A stretch of DNA of 39,906 bases, taken from contig JACOND010000010.1 of assembly GCA_014323935.1 (NCBI GenBank), positions 1 to 39,906 of the forward strand. Reading direction: 5' to 3'. Source of the DNA: Bdellovibrionales bacterium (GTDB taxonomy: Bacteria; Bdellovibrionota; Bdellovibrionia; Bdellovibrionales; UBA1609). Positions 17,432-25,895 of the stretch are shown piece after piece. The notes beneath the pieces are model-generated. The model had not been told where the DNA came from. It searched no databases and saw only the letters and a program-made list of their open reading frames with translations. How positions within the stretch are numbered: position 1 is the first letter of the stretch; every line of letters begins with the position of its first letter. Position numbers and translations under genes: made by a program.

Positions 17432-19549
17432 ATGATAAGATTTAAAAAATTTGGTAAATATTCTATAATTAAAACTGTCGCTTCAGGAGGAATGGCTGAT
17501 ATTTTACTTTCTGTCAGTTTAAGTCCAACGGGATTTGGTCGTTTTGTTATTATCAAGAAAACTTTATCTAAATTCTCAAAAAAAAAAGAATTCATTGATA
17601 TGTTTAAAAATGAAGCTAAGGTGGCTTGTAACTTAAAACATAAAAATATCACATCTATTTATGAATTTGGAGTAGAAAAAGATCAGTTTTTTCTAACAAT
17701 GGAGTATATATCTGGGAAAAACTTAAGAGAGCTTACAAAAAAAATTATTTCTAGAAAAAAAGAAATTGGAATAGAAAATGCCATTTATATTATTAAAGAA
17801 GTTGCATCGGGTTTGAATTATGCTCATAATGCTATTGATTTTAATACAGGTCTTCCTTTGCATATTATCCATAGAGATATTAGCCCTCAAAATATTATGA
17901 TAAGTTTTGAAGGAGAAATTAAGTTAATTGATTTTGGTATTGCTAAAGTTTCAGATACAGATTTAACAAAAGCCGGACATTTAAAAGGTAAATTTAGTTA
18001 TATGAGCCCTGAACAAGCTCAAGGGGAAGTTTTAGATGAAAGGACAGATATTTTTTGTTTGGGAATAGTTTTATGGGAATTATTAACAGGAAAGCGACTT
18101 TTTTCATCTGAAAATGAAATGGCATCCCTTAGAAAAGTAAGAAACTGTGATATTCCCTCTGCACAAAAAATTAATTCTAAGATACCTACAGCCCTTAATA
18201 ATATTGTTATGAAAGCTTTAAATAAAAATAAAAATTTAAGATATAAAACAGCTTCACAATTTGAAAAGGATTTAAGTTTATTTTTAAATCAAAACTATCC
18301 AGATTATTCTCATTATAATTTAGTTTTTTTAATTAAAACAATGTATAGAGAAGAAATTTTGAAAGAAAGAGAAGATTTTAAGATTTACTCTTTGGAATTT
18401 AAAAAATATGTCAATTCATTAAATTTAGATAAAAAATTATCTGTTTCTCAATTTAGTTTTAGAAGCTATCAACATGGTGATTCCCAGTCTTTAAATGCTG
18501 AGCAACAAAGTATGGAATCTTTGTTAGAAACAGCAACAAATAATAATGCAGAGATAAGTAAAAGTCAAAATGAAGAGAATTCTGACTTCATAGAAGAAGA
18601 TGATACAGAAATAAGTGATAGTTTGCTTTCAATAAATGAAAGCTTAAGTAATCATTCAACACAAAGTGCAGCTACTTTTAAAATACCAGATTCTGAAAAC
18701 ACCGTTGAGGAAAAATCTTTTACAAAGTCAAAAAAAGAGATGAGTTCAAAGGGAAAGACTTTTGAAGGGTCAAAAAAAGAGATAAGTTCAAAGAGAAAGA
18801 CTTTTGAAGGGTCAAAAAAAGAATTAAGTTCAAAGAAAAAGACTTTTGAAGGATCAAAGAAAGAATTAACTTCAAAAGAAAATTTTTTAAACAATCTAAA
18901 ACTTCCCCCTGCTAAAAAAGAAGGATTACTTTTAAAAGTAAGCAATGACAATTTAGCCTCTCATTTAAATACTTTAAGTAGTACAGATAAGGGAGCTGTG
19001 AAATTTAAAGTTAATAGACAAAAAAGATCTTATACAAAAAGTTCACATAGTATGTTTGATATGACAGATGTTGCAGATCAAAGTCCTAAAAAAATAGAAA
19101 CAAACAAAAAGATACTTTTTGCTTTAATTGTTATAGGGATTTCTTCTATAGTTTATTTTTTATTGAAAAGTGGTGTTACTACTTTTAATGTTACTTCTAA
19201 AGCTCCTCCTATTGAAACAGCTCCTTCTGTTGAAACAGCTCCTCCTGTTGAAAAAACTCCTTTACTTTCATTAGAAGAAAACTCTCCTAATCAAGCCGTA
19301 GATAAAAATGTTTTTATTAGTTCAACACCTTCTAATGCTAAAATATATGTTAATGATAAATTTATCTCTAAGTATACACCTAGTATTATTACAGTTCGTT
19401 CTGATGAAAAATATATTATCACTCTTAAAAAAAGGGGTTACAATGAAAGAGATATTTTAATTAATTCTGGTAACAATACAAAACAGTTCCAGGTTAGACT
19501 TTTTAGTAGCGATTCAAAAAGAAAACCTATAGTTCATGTGGTTGAATGA
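17432..19549 (+). CDS. Membrane Ser/Thr protein kinase with C-terminal PEGA domain
   Basis: A 705-residue Hanks-type kinase. Catalytic domain about 7-285: glycine-rich VASGGMAD at 16-23, ATP-site Lys42, HRDISPQN at 147-154 with catalytic Asp149, DFG at 167-169, MSPEQ at 191-195. The HRDISPQN form is typical of kinases of myxobacteria and Bdellovibrionota. A long Ser/Lys/Glu-rich linker includes 3.5 copies of a 14-residue repeat (around 433-483). One membrane helix lies at about 560-580 (ILFALIVIGISSIVYFLL), then a Pro/Thr linker and a PEGA-type surface domain at about 626-695 (SSTPSNAKIYVNDKFISKYTPS). Topology: kinase inside, PEGA outside, probably sensing or binding the envelope. No partner phosphatase or substrate is encoded nearby. 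No Shine-Dalgarno is visible. Confidence 0.9.
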   Translation: MIRFKKFGKYSIIKTVASGGMADILLSVSLSPTGFGRFVIIKKTLSKFSKKKEFIDMFKNEAKVACNLKHKNITSIYEFGVEKDQFFLTMEYISGKNLRELTKKIISRKKEIGIENAIYIIKEVASGLNYAHNAIDFNTGLPLHIIHRDISPQNIMISFEGEIKLIDFGIAKVSDTDLTKAGHLKGKFSYMSPEQAQGEVLDERTDIFCLGIVLWELLTGKRLFSSENEMASLRKVRNCDIPSAQKINSKIPTALNNIVMKALNKNKNLRYKTASQFEKDLSLFLNQNYPDYSHYNLVFLIKTMYREEILKEREDFKIYSLEFKKYVNSLNLDKKLSVSQFSFRSYQHGDSQSLNAEQQSMESLLETATNNNAEISKSQNEENSDFIEEDDTEISDSLLSINESLSNHSTQSAATFKIPDSENTVEEKSFTKSKKEMSSKGKTFEGSKKEISSKRKTFEGSKKELSSKKKTFEGSKKELTSKENFLNNLKLPPAKKEGLLLKVSNDNLASHLNTLSSTDKGAVKFKVNRQKRSYTKSSHSMFDMTDVADQSPKKIETNKKILFALIVIGISSIVYFLLKSGVTTFNVTSKAPPIETAPSVETAPPVEKTPLLSLEENSPNQAVDKNVFISSTPSNAKIYVNDKFISKYTPSIITVRSDEKYIITLKKRGYNERDILINSGNNTKQFQVRLFSSDSKRKPIVHVVE
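18728..18880 (+). repeat. 42-bp tandem repeat inside the kinase gene
   Basis: Three full units (18728-18769, 18770-18811, 18812-18853) and a partial fourth encode SKKE-[M/I/L]-SSK-x-KTFEG. DNA identity between units is high, with changes mainly at the hydrophobic residue and the residue before the KTFEG block, so the array arose by recent slippage or unequal crossing over. Copy number is likely to vary between strains. Confidence 0.9.
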
Positions 19550-19593
19550 TTTAAAAAAAATCTTTGTTTAAAGAAAATAGATTTGTATTGTAA

Positions 19594-19622
19594 TTGACAA
19601 ATCTTTAAATCAAAATTAAGCT
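19594..19622 (+). promoter_or_regulatory. Candidate promoter of nadK
   Basis: TTGACA at 19594-19599, 17 bases, TAAGCT at 19617-19622. The expected start site falls only about 4 bases before the nadK ATG (19633), which also has no Shine-Dalgarno, so the transcript could be leaderless. A second weaker pair (TTGTTT 19564, TATTGT 19586) would give a normal leader. Confidence 0.45.
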
Positions 19623-19632
19623 CAACACTTCA

Positions 19633-20472
19633 ATGAAAAAAAATAAAAACGTTATTTTGTTTCATAATTTAAAAACTTCAAAAATAAAAAAAAAAATAGA
19701 AGAAATAAGTTTTTTTTTAAGTACTAAAAAACTACAGGTTTTAGTGGTAGAAAATAAAGCAGAAAAAGCTTTTCCCCCTTCTCTTCTAGTGATCTCTTTA
19801 GGAGGAGATGGAACTTATTTAAATGCTGTTAAATATGCTGGAAAAACTCCTATTTTAGGAGTTCATATGGGTTCTCTTGGTTTTTTGACCCCTTATTCCT
19901 CTTCATCAGCTCTTTCTGCAATTGAAAGATTTTTAAAAAAAGATAAAATTAAATTAAAGACAAATTATTTTTTAAAAGCCGTTCTTGAAAAAAAAACAAA
20001 AAAAAATTCTATTCTAAAAAATCAAATTTTTAAATGTGTTAATGATGTTGTTATAGAAAGAGGTTCCTTTAATCATTTGATTAAGTTATCTATTTTTATT
20101 AATAAAGAATTTATTTATTCTTTAAAATCAGATGGCATTATTATCTCCTCTCCTCTTGGTTCTACAGCTTACAATTTGGCTGCAGGAGGTCCTATTTTAG
20201 ATGCTCAGGTCTCTTGCCTTGTAGTGACTCCTATTTGTTCTCACAGTTTAACAAGTCGACCTCTAGTGATACCTTCTCATTCAGAAATAGATTTAGTTTT
20301 AGAAGATACAAAGGCCTATTTAACTTTAGATGGTTTAACTCAATGTGAGATATCAGCTAATACAAAGATAAAAATTGTAAAAGATAAAAAATACTTTCTT
20401 TCTGTTGTAGATAAAAATCACAAGGATTTTTATCTTTTAAGACAAAAACTTAAATTTGGACAAAGAGATTAA
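19633..20472 (+). CDS. nadK: NAD kinase
   Basis: Phosphorylates NAD to NADP. The 279-residue protein has the GGDGT motif at 57-61 in a strand-loop context (LLVISLGGDGTYLN), the NDVVIERG block near 135-142, and the glycine/serine-rich SDGIIISSPLGSTAYNLAAGGPI near 166-188, all hallmarks of the family. The N-terminal region before GGDGT is short. It converges on ftsZ with only 27 bases between the stops. Confidence 0.95.
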   Translation: MKKNKNVILFHNLKTSKIKKKIEEISFFLSTKKLQVLVVENKAEKAFPPSLLVISLGGDGTYLNAVKYAGKTPILGVHMGSLGFLTPYSSSSALSAIERFLKKDKIKLKTNYFLKAVLEKKTKKNSILKNQIFKCVNDVVIERGSFNHLIKLSIFINKEFIYSLKSDGIIISSPLGSTAYNLAAGGPILDAQVSCLVVTPICSHSLTSRPLVIPSHSEIDLVLEDTKAYLTLDGLTQCEISANTKIKIVKDKKYFLSVVDKNHKDFYLLRQKLKFGQRD

Positions 20473-20499
20473 ACTGTTTTATTAAATTGTCATTAGAAT

Positions 20500-21960
20500 T
20501 TAAATATCATTATCATTAATTTCAACAGAAGCTTCAAAAGGCGAGGAAAAATTTTCATGAGATTCTTGTAATTTCATGTCTATTTGTTTATCACATTGAG
20601 CTTTTTTGTTTGCTTGACTTTTTTCATATTCCTTAGACTTTAATAGTAAAATTTCTTTCAGGCTCATTTTTTTAAATTTATCATTTTTGCTAGAAGAATT
20701 GACAAGGTTATGAGATTTAAAATCAGGTTCGTGAATTTTTTCTTCAGACTTTTCTTCAATAAAATGATTCTCTTGATTTGATTCTTTTGTTTCTTGAGCT
20801 GTATTACTTTTTAAAAAGCTATTACTTTGTTCTAAATTAGAAGGCTTTGTTTTTTGTGAAGTTTCTTCTTTATCTTCTTCATTTAACTCTTCTGTCTTTT
20901 CTGAAGTTTCTTTATTTTCTAGAAAGTTATTGATTTTTTCTTCTTTTAAAGAAGTAGAAGCTTTTGTGTTTTTTATTGTAAAATTTTCTTCTTTATTTTG
21001 AGTGAAACCTGTTGCGATGACAGTAACAGAAAGTTCTCCTTTCATATTTTCATCAATAACAGTTCCTACAATAACATCGGCAGAAGGATCTGCTCTTTCT
21101 GTTATAAAGGAACTTGCTTTTTGAAATTCTAATAAAGATAAACTTGAGTCCGAACTCACATTAACTATAATTCCTGTAGCCCCTTCAATAGCAAAGCCAT
21201 CTAGAAGAGGAGAAGAAATAGCTTTTTTGAGTGCTTTTTCTGCCCGGTCAGAACCACTAGAAGAACCTCTTCCCATAAGAGCAACTCCCTTATTTTTCAT
21301 AACAGTTTTGATGTCTGAAAAATCTAAATTGATGAGTCCAGGAACATTGACTAAATCTGAAATACTTTTAACAGCTTGAAGTAAAACTTCATCAGTTAGC
21401 TTAAAGGCTTCAAGTAAAGAAGTGTCTTTTGATACTAAGTTTAAGAGTTTTTCGTTAGGAATCGTGATCAAAGTATCAGTGTATTGACTGAGTTCCTCAA
21501 TACCTTTTTTAGCTTGTGACATTCTTTTTCGTCCTTCAAATAAAAAAGGTTTTGTCACAATTCCAACCGTTAAAATTCCTAGTTCATTAGATATTTCTGC
21601 AATTAAAGGAGCTCCTCCTGTTCCAGTTCCCCCTCCCATTCCTGCTGTTATAAAAACCATATCCGCTCCTTTTAAACAATTCATAATTTCTTCATAAGAT
21701 TCAACGGCTGATCTTCGTCCTATTTCAGGATTTGCTCCTGCTCCCAAGCCTTTTGTTAATTTAGAACCAATTTGAATTTTTTGATTTGCACAAGAAGTTT
21801 CTAAGGTTTGATGATCTGTATTTACAGCAATAAATTGAACTCCATCAATCCCTGTTTTTATCATAGTTTCTAAAGCATTATTGCCTCCTCCACCAACTCC
21901 AATGATACGAATATCAGCTTGTGTTTTTTTCGTTTCATTTTGATCTTTTACAATAAACAT
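20500..21960 (-). CDS. ftsZ: Cell division protein FtsZ with long variable tail
   Basis: Tubulin-like GTPase that forms the Z ring. The GTPase domain (about 15-320) has GVGGGGNNA, VNTD, the tubulin signature GGGTGTG at 109-115, ERADPSADVIVG and the catalytic NLDFSDIK in the T7 loop. The last 165 or so residues are Glu/Lys/Ser/Asn-rich, and I cannot find the usual C-terminal peptide that binds FtsA (DIPAFLR-like); the end reads EASVEINDNDI. AGGAGGTGTT before the ATG is the best ribosome binding site in this cluster. It follows ftsA by 13 bases. Confidence 0.96.
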   Translation of the reverse strand: MFIVKDQNETKKTQADIRIIGVGGGGNNALETMIKTGIDGVQFIAVNTDHQTLETSCANQKIQIGSKLTKGLGAGANPEIGRRSAVESYEEIMNCLKGADMVFITAGMGGGTGTGGAPLIAEISNELGILTVGIVTKPFLFEGRKRMSQAKKGIEELSQYTDTLITIPNEKLLNLVSKDTSLLEAFKLTDEVLLQAVKSISDLVNVPGLINLDFSDIKTVMKNKGVALMGRGSSSGSDRAEKALKKAISSPLLDGFAIEGATGIIVNVSSDSSLSLLEFQKASSFITERADPSADVIVGTVIDENMKGELSVTVIATGFTQNKEENFTIKNTKASTSLKEEKINNFLENKETSEKTEELNEEDKEETSQKTKPSNLEQSNSFLKSNTAQETKESNQENHFIEEKSEEKIHEPDFKSHNLVNSSSKNDKFKKMSLKEILLLKSKEYEKSQANKKAQCDKQIDMKLQESHENFSSPFEASVEINDNDI

Positions 21961-21973
21961 AACACCTCCTGTT

Positions 21974-23149
21974 TTAAAATAGTTCTCTTATCAAAGATAA
22001 AGGACGAACTTGTTTTTTAGTTATTTTAGTTAGTTTATTTTCTAAATGAGCTTGTTGCAGTAAGGCTAAATTTTGATCTTGTTTAAAATTTTTATAGAAA
22101 CTTTTTTTATGAGAACTGGCTTGTCCTAGATAAAAGTCAGCAAAGGCTTGAAACCCTTTAATGTAAGAACTTGATCCTGTAAAAACAAATCCCCCAGAAA
22201 GTTGAGCCATGGTTTCTTCTGTCAGTTGAGATTTTATTTGTTTTAATAAATTTTCAAAAACATCTTCTAAACACTGAGAAAAGATTTTACGAGAAAAATA
22301 AATACTTTCTTTAGAGTATTCGATATTTTCTTCCTCTCTATGAGAGTTAAATAAAACTTGACCATGTTCTTGTTTTAATTCTTCAGCTGATGAAAAGGAG
22401 ATATTAAATTGTTTTGTTAAAGCTTGAGTCAAATGCCAGCCTCCTAGAGGTAATGAAAACATATTTTGAATTTTATTTTTTTGATAGCTAATAATTTGAG
22501 TTCTTTTATGTCCTATATCACAAAAACAAACTCCATTTTGTTTTTGTTCTTGAGTTGTAAAGTGTTCTCCAAAAGAAATTAAATTGTGAAAGACAGCACG
22601 AGGTTTATAACCTAAAGTTTTTACAGCTCTAGTAATATCTTGGTAAAAAGATTTTAAAACACTGATAAGACCTAATTGTACTTCTAACCTTAAGCCAGAT
22701 AAACCTAAAGGGTTTATGATTTCTTCCTTAGAATCGACGGAAAAAGAATCGGGACGTTGATGTAAGCAAATATACTTATCAGGAAGAGGAATCGCAGAAG
22801 CTGTTTGAATAGCTAAATCTAAATCTTGTTTTAAAACTTCTTTACGAGTTAATGCGGCCATTCCATGAGATTTGCTAAAGTAAAAAGATGGACTAAAGCC
22901 TATGTAGAGATCTGAAAAAGAACTTTTACATCTTTCTTCTGCTTGAGATAAAACTTCACTAAGGGCTAGAGTAAAACTTGTAAAATCTACGATGTGAGAA
23001 TTTTCTATGCCTAAAGTTTTCTGTTCCGCCCAAGATAAAATCTTTAAAGGAAGTTGATCTGATTTTTGAAAGACAGCACAACGAATTTCATAAGAACCTA
23101 TGTCTACACTAGCTAAAAGACTGTCATCATGTAATTTAAAAAAGCTCAT
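21974..23149 (-). CDS. ftsA: Cell division protein FtsA
   Basis: Actin-like membrane tether of the Z ring, 391 residues. Evidence: the N-terminal phosphate-1 motif SVDIGSYEIRCAVF, the 1C-domain segment with a long FSPSFYFSKSHG stretch, phosphate-2-like FCDIGHKRTQIISY near 230, and GGFVFTGSSSYIKGFQAFADFYLG near 315-340. The C terminus (VRPLSLIRELF) may act as the membrane-binding helix. Divergence from well-known FtsA proteins is considerable, but the position between ftsQ and ftsZ secures the call. Confidence 0.9.
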   Translation of the reverse strand: MSFFKLHDDSLLASVDIGSYEIRCAVFQKSDQLPLKILSWAEQKTLGIENSHIVDFTSFTLALSEVLSQAEERCKSSFSDLYIGFSPSFYFSKSHGMAALTRKEVLKQDLDLAIQTASAIPLPDKYICLHQRPDSFSVDSKEEIINPLGLSGLRLEVQLGLISVLKSFYQDITRAVKTLGYKPRAVFHNLISFGEHFTTQEQKQNGVCFCDIGHKRTQIISYQKNKIQNMFSLPLGGWHLTQALTKQFNISFSSAEELKQEHGQVLFNSHREEENIEYSKESIYFSRKIFSQCLEDVFENLLKQIKSQLTEETMAQLSGGFVFTGSSSYIKGFQAFADFYLGQASSHKKSFYKNFKQDQNLALLQQAHLENKLTKITKKQVRPLSLIRELF

Positions 23150-23198
23150 GTTATATCTTCAAAGTTGTTAAAGTACCTTATGTTCTATGGTTAATTTA

Positions 23199-23226
23199 AT
23201 TATAGCTTAGTTTTTTTATTTGACAA
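23199..23226 (-). promoter_or_regulatory. Candidate promoter of ftsAZ
   Basis: On the minus strand, TTGTCA (23226-23221), 16 bases, TATAAT (23204-23199), about 50 bases before the ftsA ATG. The -35 lies inside the 23-bp repeat that duplicates the end of ftsQ, so the original promoter probably overlapped the ftsQ 3' end. Confidence 0.6.
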
Positions 23227-23241
23227 TAATTTTTTTATCTA
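23219..23241. repeat. 23-bp direct repeat, left copy, flanking the ankyrin gene
   Basis: Matches 24098-24120 at 22 of 23 positions. Read on the minus strand this copy still spells LDKKIIVK and a stop, the end of FtsQ, although it lies 850 bases from the ftsQ gene. It marks the left end of the DNA inserted between ftsQ and ftsA. Confidence 0.75.
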
Positions 23242-23266
23242 GAAATTATTTATTTAAATAAAAACA

Positions 23267-23294
23267 TTGACAAAAATATTAATTCTGTTATGTT
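23267..23294 (+). promoter_or_regulatory. Promoter of the first ankyrin gene
   Basis: TTGACA (23267-23272), 16 bases, TATGTT (23289-23294). It lies inside the inserted segment, so the insertion carries gene and promoter together. Confidence 0.6.
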
Positions 23295-23311
23295 TTTAAT
23301 ATTAGAAACTT

Positions 23312-24052
23312 ATGATCAAAGTATTTATTTTAAAAATAAGTTTTTTTTTAATGCTCCCTTCTTTTTCTAATACGTTTGATGAACAAGGGCTTGATAATTT
23401 TGGAAACACAGCTCTACACCATGTAGTCTTAAAATCCGATAGAGAAAAAATAGAATCTCTGATATCAAAGGGAATCAATGTAAATCAAAAAAACCAAAAA
23501 GGAAATACAGCTCTTCATGTTGCGAGTATGACTTCTGTAGAAATTGTAAAACTCCTTCTGGACAAAGGTGCTAATATAAATGTTCAAAATAATAAGAAGG
23601 AAACGGCTTTACATCTTGCTTCTAGAAAAGGTAAAAAAAAGATTTCAGAACATCTTATAGAAAGAGGAATTAATGTAAATCTCCAAAATATTGATGGAAG
23701 CACAGCTCTACATATTGCCTCAGCAGCAAATCAGGCAGAAATTGTAAAAAGACTTATTGACAAAAAAGCGAATTTAAATAAGCAAAATAAAGATGGAAAT
23801 ACTCCTTTGCATTTTGCCTCTGTCTCAGCTTCTATAGTAAACTCTCCTAAAGCTTTAAATGTTCTTGTTCGTCAAAAAGGAATTGATTTAAATAAGAAAA
23901 ATAAAGACGGAAATACCCCTTTACATAATGCCTATTTGGTAGGTCGATCTGGTAAAAATATAAAAGCCATTGATCTGCTAAAAAAGTATGGAGCGGATTC
24001 AAATATAAGAAATAATGATGGACAGCTAGCTAAAGATTATAAAAAAAACTAG
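23312..24052 (+). CDS. Secreted ankyrin-repeat protein (between ftsA and ftsQ)
   Basis: 246 residues. Residues 1-19 form a signal-peptide-like segment (Lys3, hydrophobic core FILKISFFLMLP, then SFSN). From about residue 29 there are six ankyrin repeats with G-[N/S]-T-[A/P]-LH cores at 31, 64, 97 (KETALH), 129, 162 and 200, and a degenerate seventh at the end (GQLAKDY). There is no catalytic domain. Ankyrin arrays bind proteins; with export they may act in the periplasm, at the surface or in a host cell, as known for many intracellular bacteria. It is transcribed against ftsQ and ftsA, has its own promoter and is flanked by a 23-bp repeat, so it was inserted. The N terminus is similar to that of the second ankyrin protein. 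Confidence 0.9.
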   Translation: MIKVFILKISFFLMLPSFSNTFDEQGLDNFGNTALHHVVLKSDREKIESLISKGINVNQKNQKGNTALHVASMTSVEIVKLLLDKGANINVQNNKKETALHLASRKGKKKISEHLIERGINVNLQNIDGSTALHIASAANQAEIVKRLIDKKANLNKQNKDGNTPLHFASVSASIVNSPKALNVLVRQKGIDLNKKNKDGNTPLHNAYLVGRSGKNIKAIDLLKKYGADSNIRNNDGQLAKDYKKN

Positions 24053-24088
24053 AGTGAAAAAAACTATATCCCTAAATGTTAAAAAGAT

Positions 24089-24805
24089 TTAATTTTTTTT
24101 GACAATGATTTTTTTATCTAACCTTGCATCAATAAAAGCTTTATGTCTGTTAATTTTTTTTAGGTAGTTTAATACAAAATCAATATTTTGTAGTTTTATC
24201 TTAGAAGGAGGCTTTTCTATTTCTAAAACAAAGGGCTTCGTAGAAAGATAGAGTAAAAAGCTATCATGTTTTTCATGGTATAAGATTTCAGATATATTTT
24301 GAACAGATAAAGGACGGCCTTGTTCAGGTATTTCTTGTAGTATTTGTAATATTCTTTGTCTTAAAGCTTTATTTTTTTCAAAAAAAGCTCCTCTTAAAAT
24401 AGGAACATTTAAAATATCTTGCAAGTTTTTTTTTACTCCTAAATCTCCCTCATAAGAAATAGGGTAAAAATTATGATTCTCTTTTAAAAGAAGAAGAGCT
24501 GTATTTTTTTCATTTAAAAGAAGAATCAACTGATGAGGATATTTTTTTCTTGCAAACACTTTAACTCTTGAAGAGATATTTTCAATATCTTGAATTATTT
24601 TTTTTAAGTTAATGTTCCAAAGAGATTGTTTTTTGTAATGGTTTAAGTAAGATAAAATTTTCTTTTCTTGTTCTATATAAGAAGCCTGTTGTTTTAGATT
24701 TGGGCTGGTTTCTAACTTAATAGATAAAGGAGTAGAAAAAAGAGTCAAGACTATAAAAAGAGTGAAAGAGAAGGCAAAAGAGAAGAATAAGATTTTTTTT
24801 TTCAT
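24089..24805 (-). CDS. ftsQ: Cell division protein FtsQ (POTRA type)
   Basis: 238 residues: a short cytoplasmic Met-Lys-Lys-Lys start, one membrane helix at about 4-25, and a periplasmic POTRA/FtsQ region in which LNHYKKQSLWNINLKKIIQDIENISSRVKVFARKKYPHQLILLLNEK matches the family pattern (LW.I...I...I.....V..V.V.R..P..L.I...E). FtsQ links FtsL/FtsB to the divisome. Sequence is weakly conserved in this family, and the position upstream of ftsA is strong support. AAGGAATAAAATG gives the ribosome binding site. Its last codons (LDKKIIVKKN) are duplicated at 23219-23241. Confidence 0.82.
   Translation of the reverse strand: MKKKILFFSFAFSFTLFIVLTLFSTPLSIKLETSPNLKQQASYIEQEKKILSYLNHYKKQSLWNINLKKIIQDIENISSRVKVFARKKYPHQLILLLNEKNTALLLLKENHNFYPISYEGDLGVKKNLQDILNVPILRGAFFEKNKALRQRILQILQEIPEQGRPLSVQNISEILYHEKHDSFLLYLSTKPFVLEIEKPPSKIKLQNIDFVLNYLKKINRHKAFIDARLDKKIIVKKN
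24098..24120. repeat. 23-bp direct repeat, right copy, within the end of ftsQ
   Basis: This copy forms the last codons of the present ftsQ (LDKKIIVK, followed here by KN and the stop). The other copy is 23219-23241; the only difference is A/G at the tenth position. Confidence 0.75.
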
Positions 24806-24894
24806 TTTATTCCTTATTATAAAAAATTTCCTAATAAATCTATTGATAAATTAAAATTATTTAAATAAAAAGAGTAAAAAATAAAAAATCACTT

Positions 24895-25788
24895 ATGGAA
24901 ATAGTACAAAATAAGGACTTAAAAAAGTTCAGTTGGTGGAAGGTAGGAGGTTTTGCTGAGTATTTTTGCCAACCGAAAGATAAAGAAGAGCTAAAAACAG
25001 CTCTTTCATGGACTAAAAAAAATCAAAAAGATTGGACTGTTTTAGGAGCTGGAACCAATGTTTTAATCAGTGATCAAGGTATTTCTGGACTGGTTATCTC
25101 TACAAAAAAAATGACAGATTTTTCTTTTGAAAAAAAAAGGAACAGTTTGTTTATTGTTTGTCAGGCAGGAGTTTTAAAGTCGGAAGTTATGAAAATTTTT
25201 AAAAAACATAAACTAGCTCCCGCTCTCTTTTTATCTGGTTTACCAGGAGACGTTGCCGGCGGGGTTGTTATGAATGCAGGAGTAGGAGATCATTTAACTC
25301 CCCATGAATTTTCAGAAATTGTTCATTCTTTTAAGACAATGGATTTTGAAGGTTCTACAACGTATTCTAAAGAAGATATCAAATGGTCTTATCGTAAAAG
25401 CTCTGGTTGGAAAAAATCGGTTATTTATGAAGTGCTTTTAAAATGGTCTTTAGATCAGGAGTTGGATTTGAATGATAAAATAAAACAGGAGATTAAAAAG
25501 AGAAGACATTCCCAACCTTTGAGTGAAGCGAGCTGTGGTTCGGTTTTTAAAAATCCCTTCCCTTTATTTGCAGGTAGCTTGATTGAACAAGCCGGTTTAA
25601 AAGGGTATCAACAAGGAGCTGTTAAAGTTTCACAAAAGCATGCTAATTTTATTATCAATTTAGGAGGAGCGACCGCTCAAGACATTCATAAATTGATTAC
25701 TCTCGTTCAAAAGAAAGTGTATGATCTTTTCAAAGTTCGTCTAGAAACAGAAGTTCATTATCTTGGATTTTGGAAAAAGAGGTCATAA
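24895..25788 (+). CDS. murB: UDP-N-acetylenolpyruvoylglucosamine reductase
   Basis: Flavoenzyme that makes UDP-MurNAc, second step of peptidoglycan synthesis. Residues 13-23 (SWWKVGGFAEY) match the T-x-x-VGG start; VLGAGTNVLISD at 49-60 and SGLPGDVAGGVVMNAG at 114-129 form the FAD site; Tyr167-Arg168 and GSVFKNP at 215-221 are active-site elements, with the catalytic Ser at 216; a C-terminal Glu (284/286) completes the set. Length 297 is normal. It is divergent from ftsQ, a split from the usual murC-murB-ftsQ order. No Shine-Dalgarno is visible. Confidence 0.96.
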   Translation: MEIVQNKDLKKFSWWKVGGFAEYFCQPKDKEELKTALSWTKKNQKDWTVLGAGTNVLISDQGISGLVISTKKMTDFSFEKKRNSLFIVCQAGVLKSEVMKIFKKHKLAPALFLSGLPGDVAGGVVMNAGVGDHLTPHEFSEIVHSFKTMDFEGSTTYSKEDIKWSYRKSSGWKKSVIYEVLLKWSLDQELDLNDKIKQEIKKRRHSQPLSEASCGSVFKNPFPLFAGSLIEQAGLKGYQQGAVKVSQKHANFIINLGGATAQDIHKLITLVQKKVYDLFKVRLETEVHYLGFWKKRS

Positions 25789-25865
25789 AATTTGAATATT
25801 TTAGGACTAAAGTTGTATTATTTAGAAATAAGCCATTTTTTCTTTAAAAAAGCTTTTTTCTTTGT

Positions 25866-25871
25866 TATAAT
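25866..25871 (+). promoter_or_regulatory. -10 box of the second ankyrin gene
   Basis: Consensus TATAAT 25 bases before the ATG at 25896, with a weak TTTAAA at the -35 position (25843-25848). GGGAGG follows as an excellent ribosome binding site, unlike most single genes here, suggesting good expression. Confidence 0.55.
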
Positions 25872-25895
25872 CTTATCTCACCAGGGAGGGTTTTT

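Noticed and set aside
18728..18880. Repeat array considered as a CRISPR
   Set aside because: Units are contiguous, in frame with a protein, with no spacers.
18652..18951. Minus-strand 99-residue frame with apparent repeats
   Set aside because: It is the complement of the 42-bp repeat array in the kinase gene; the plus-strand reading is clearly the coding one.
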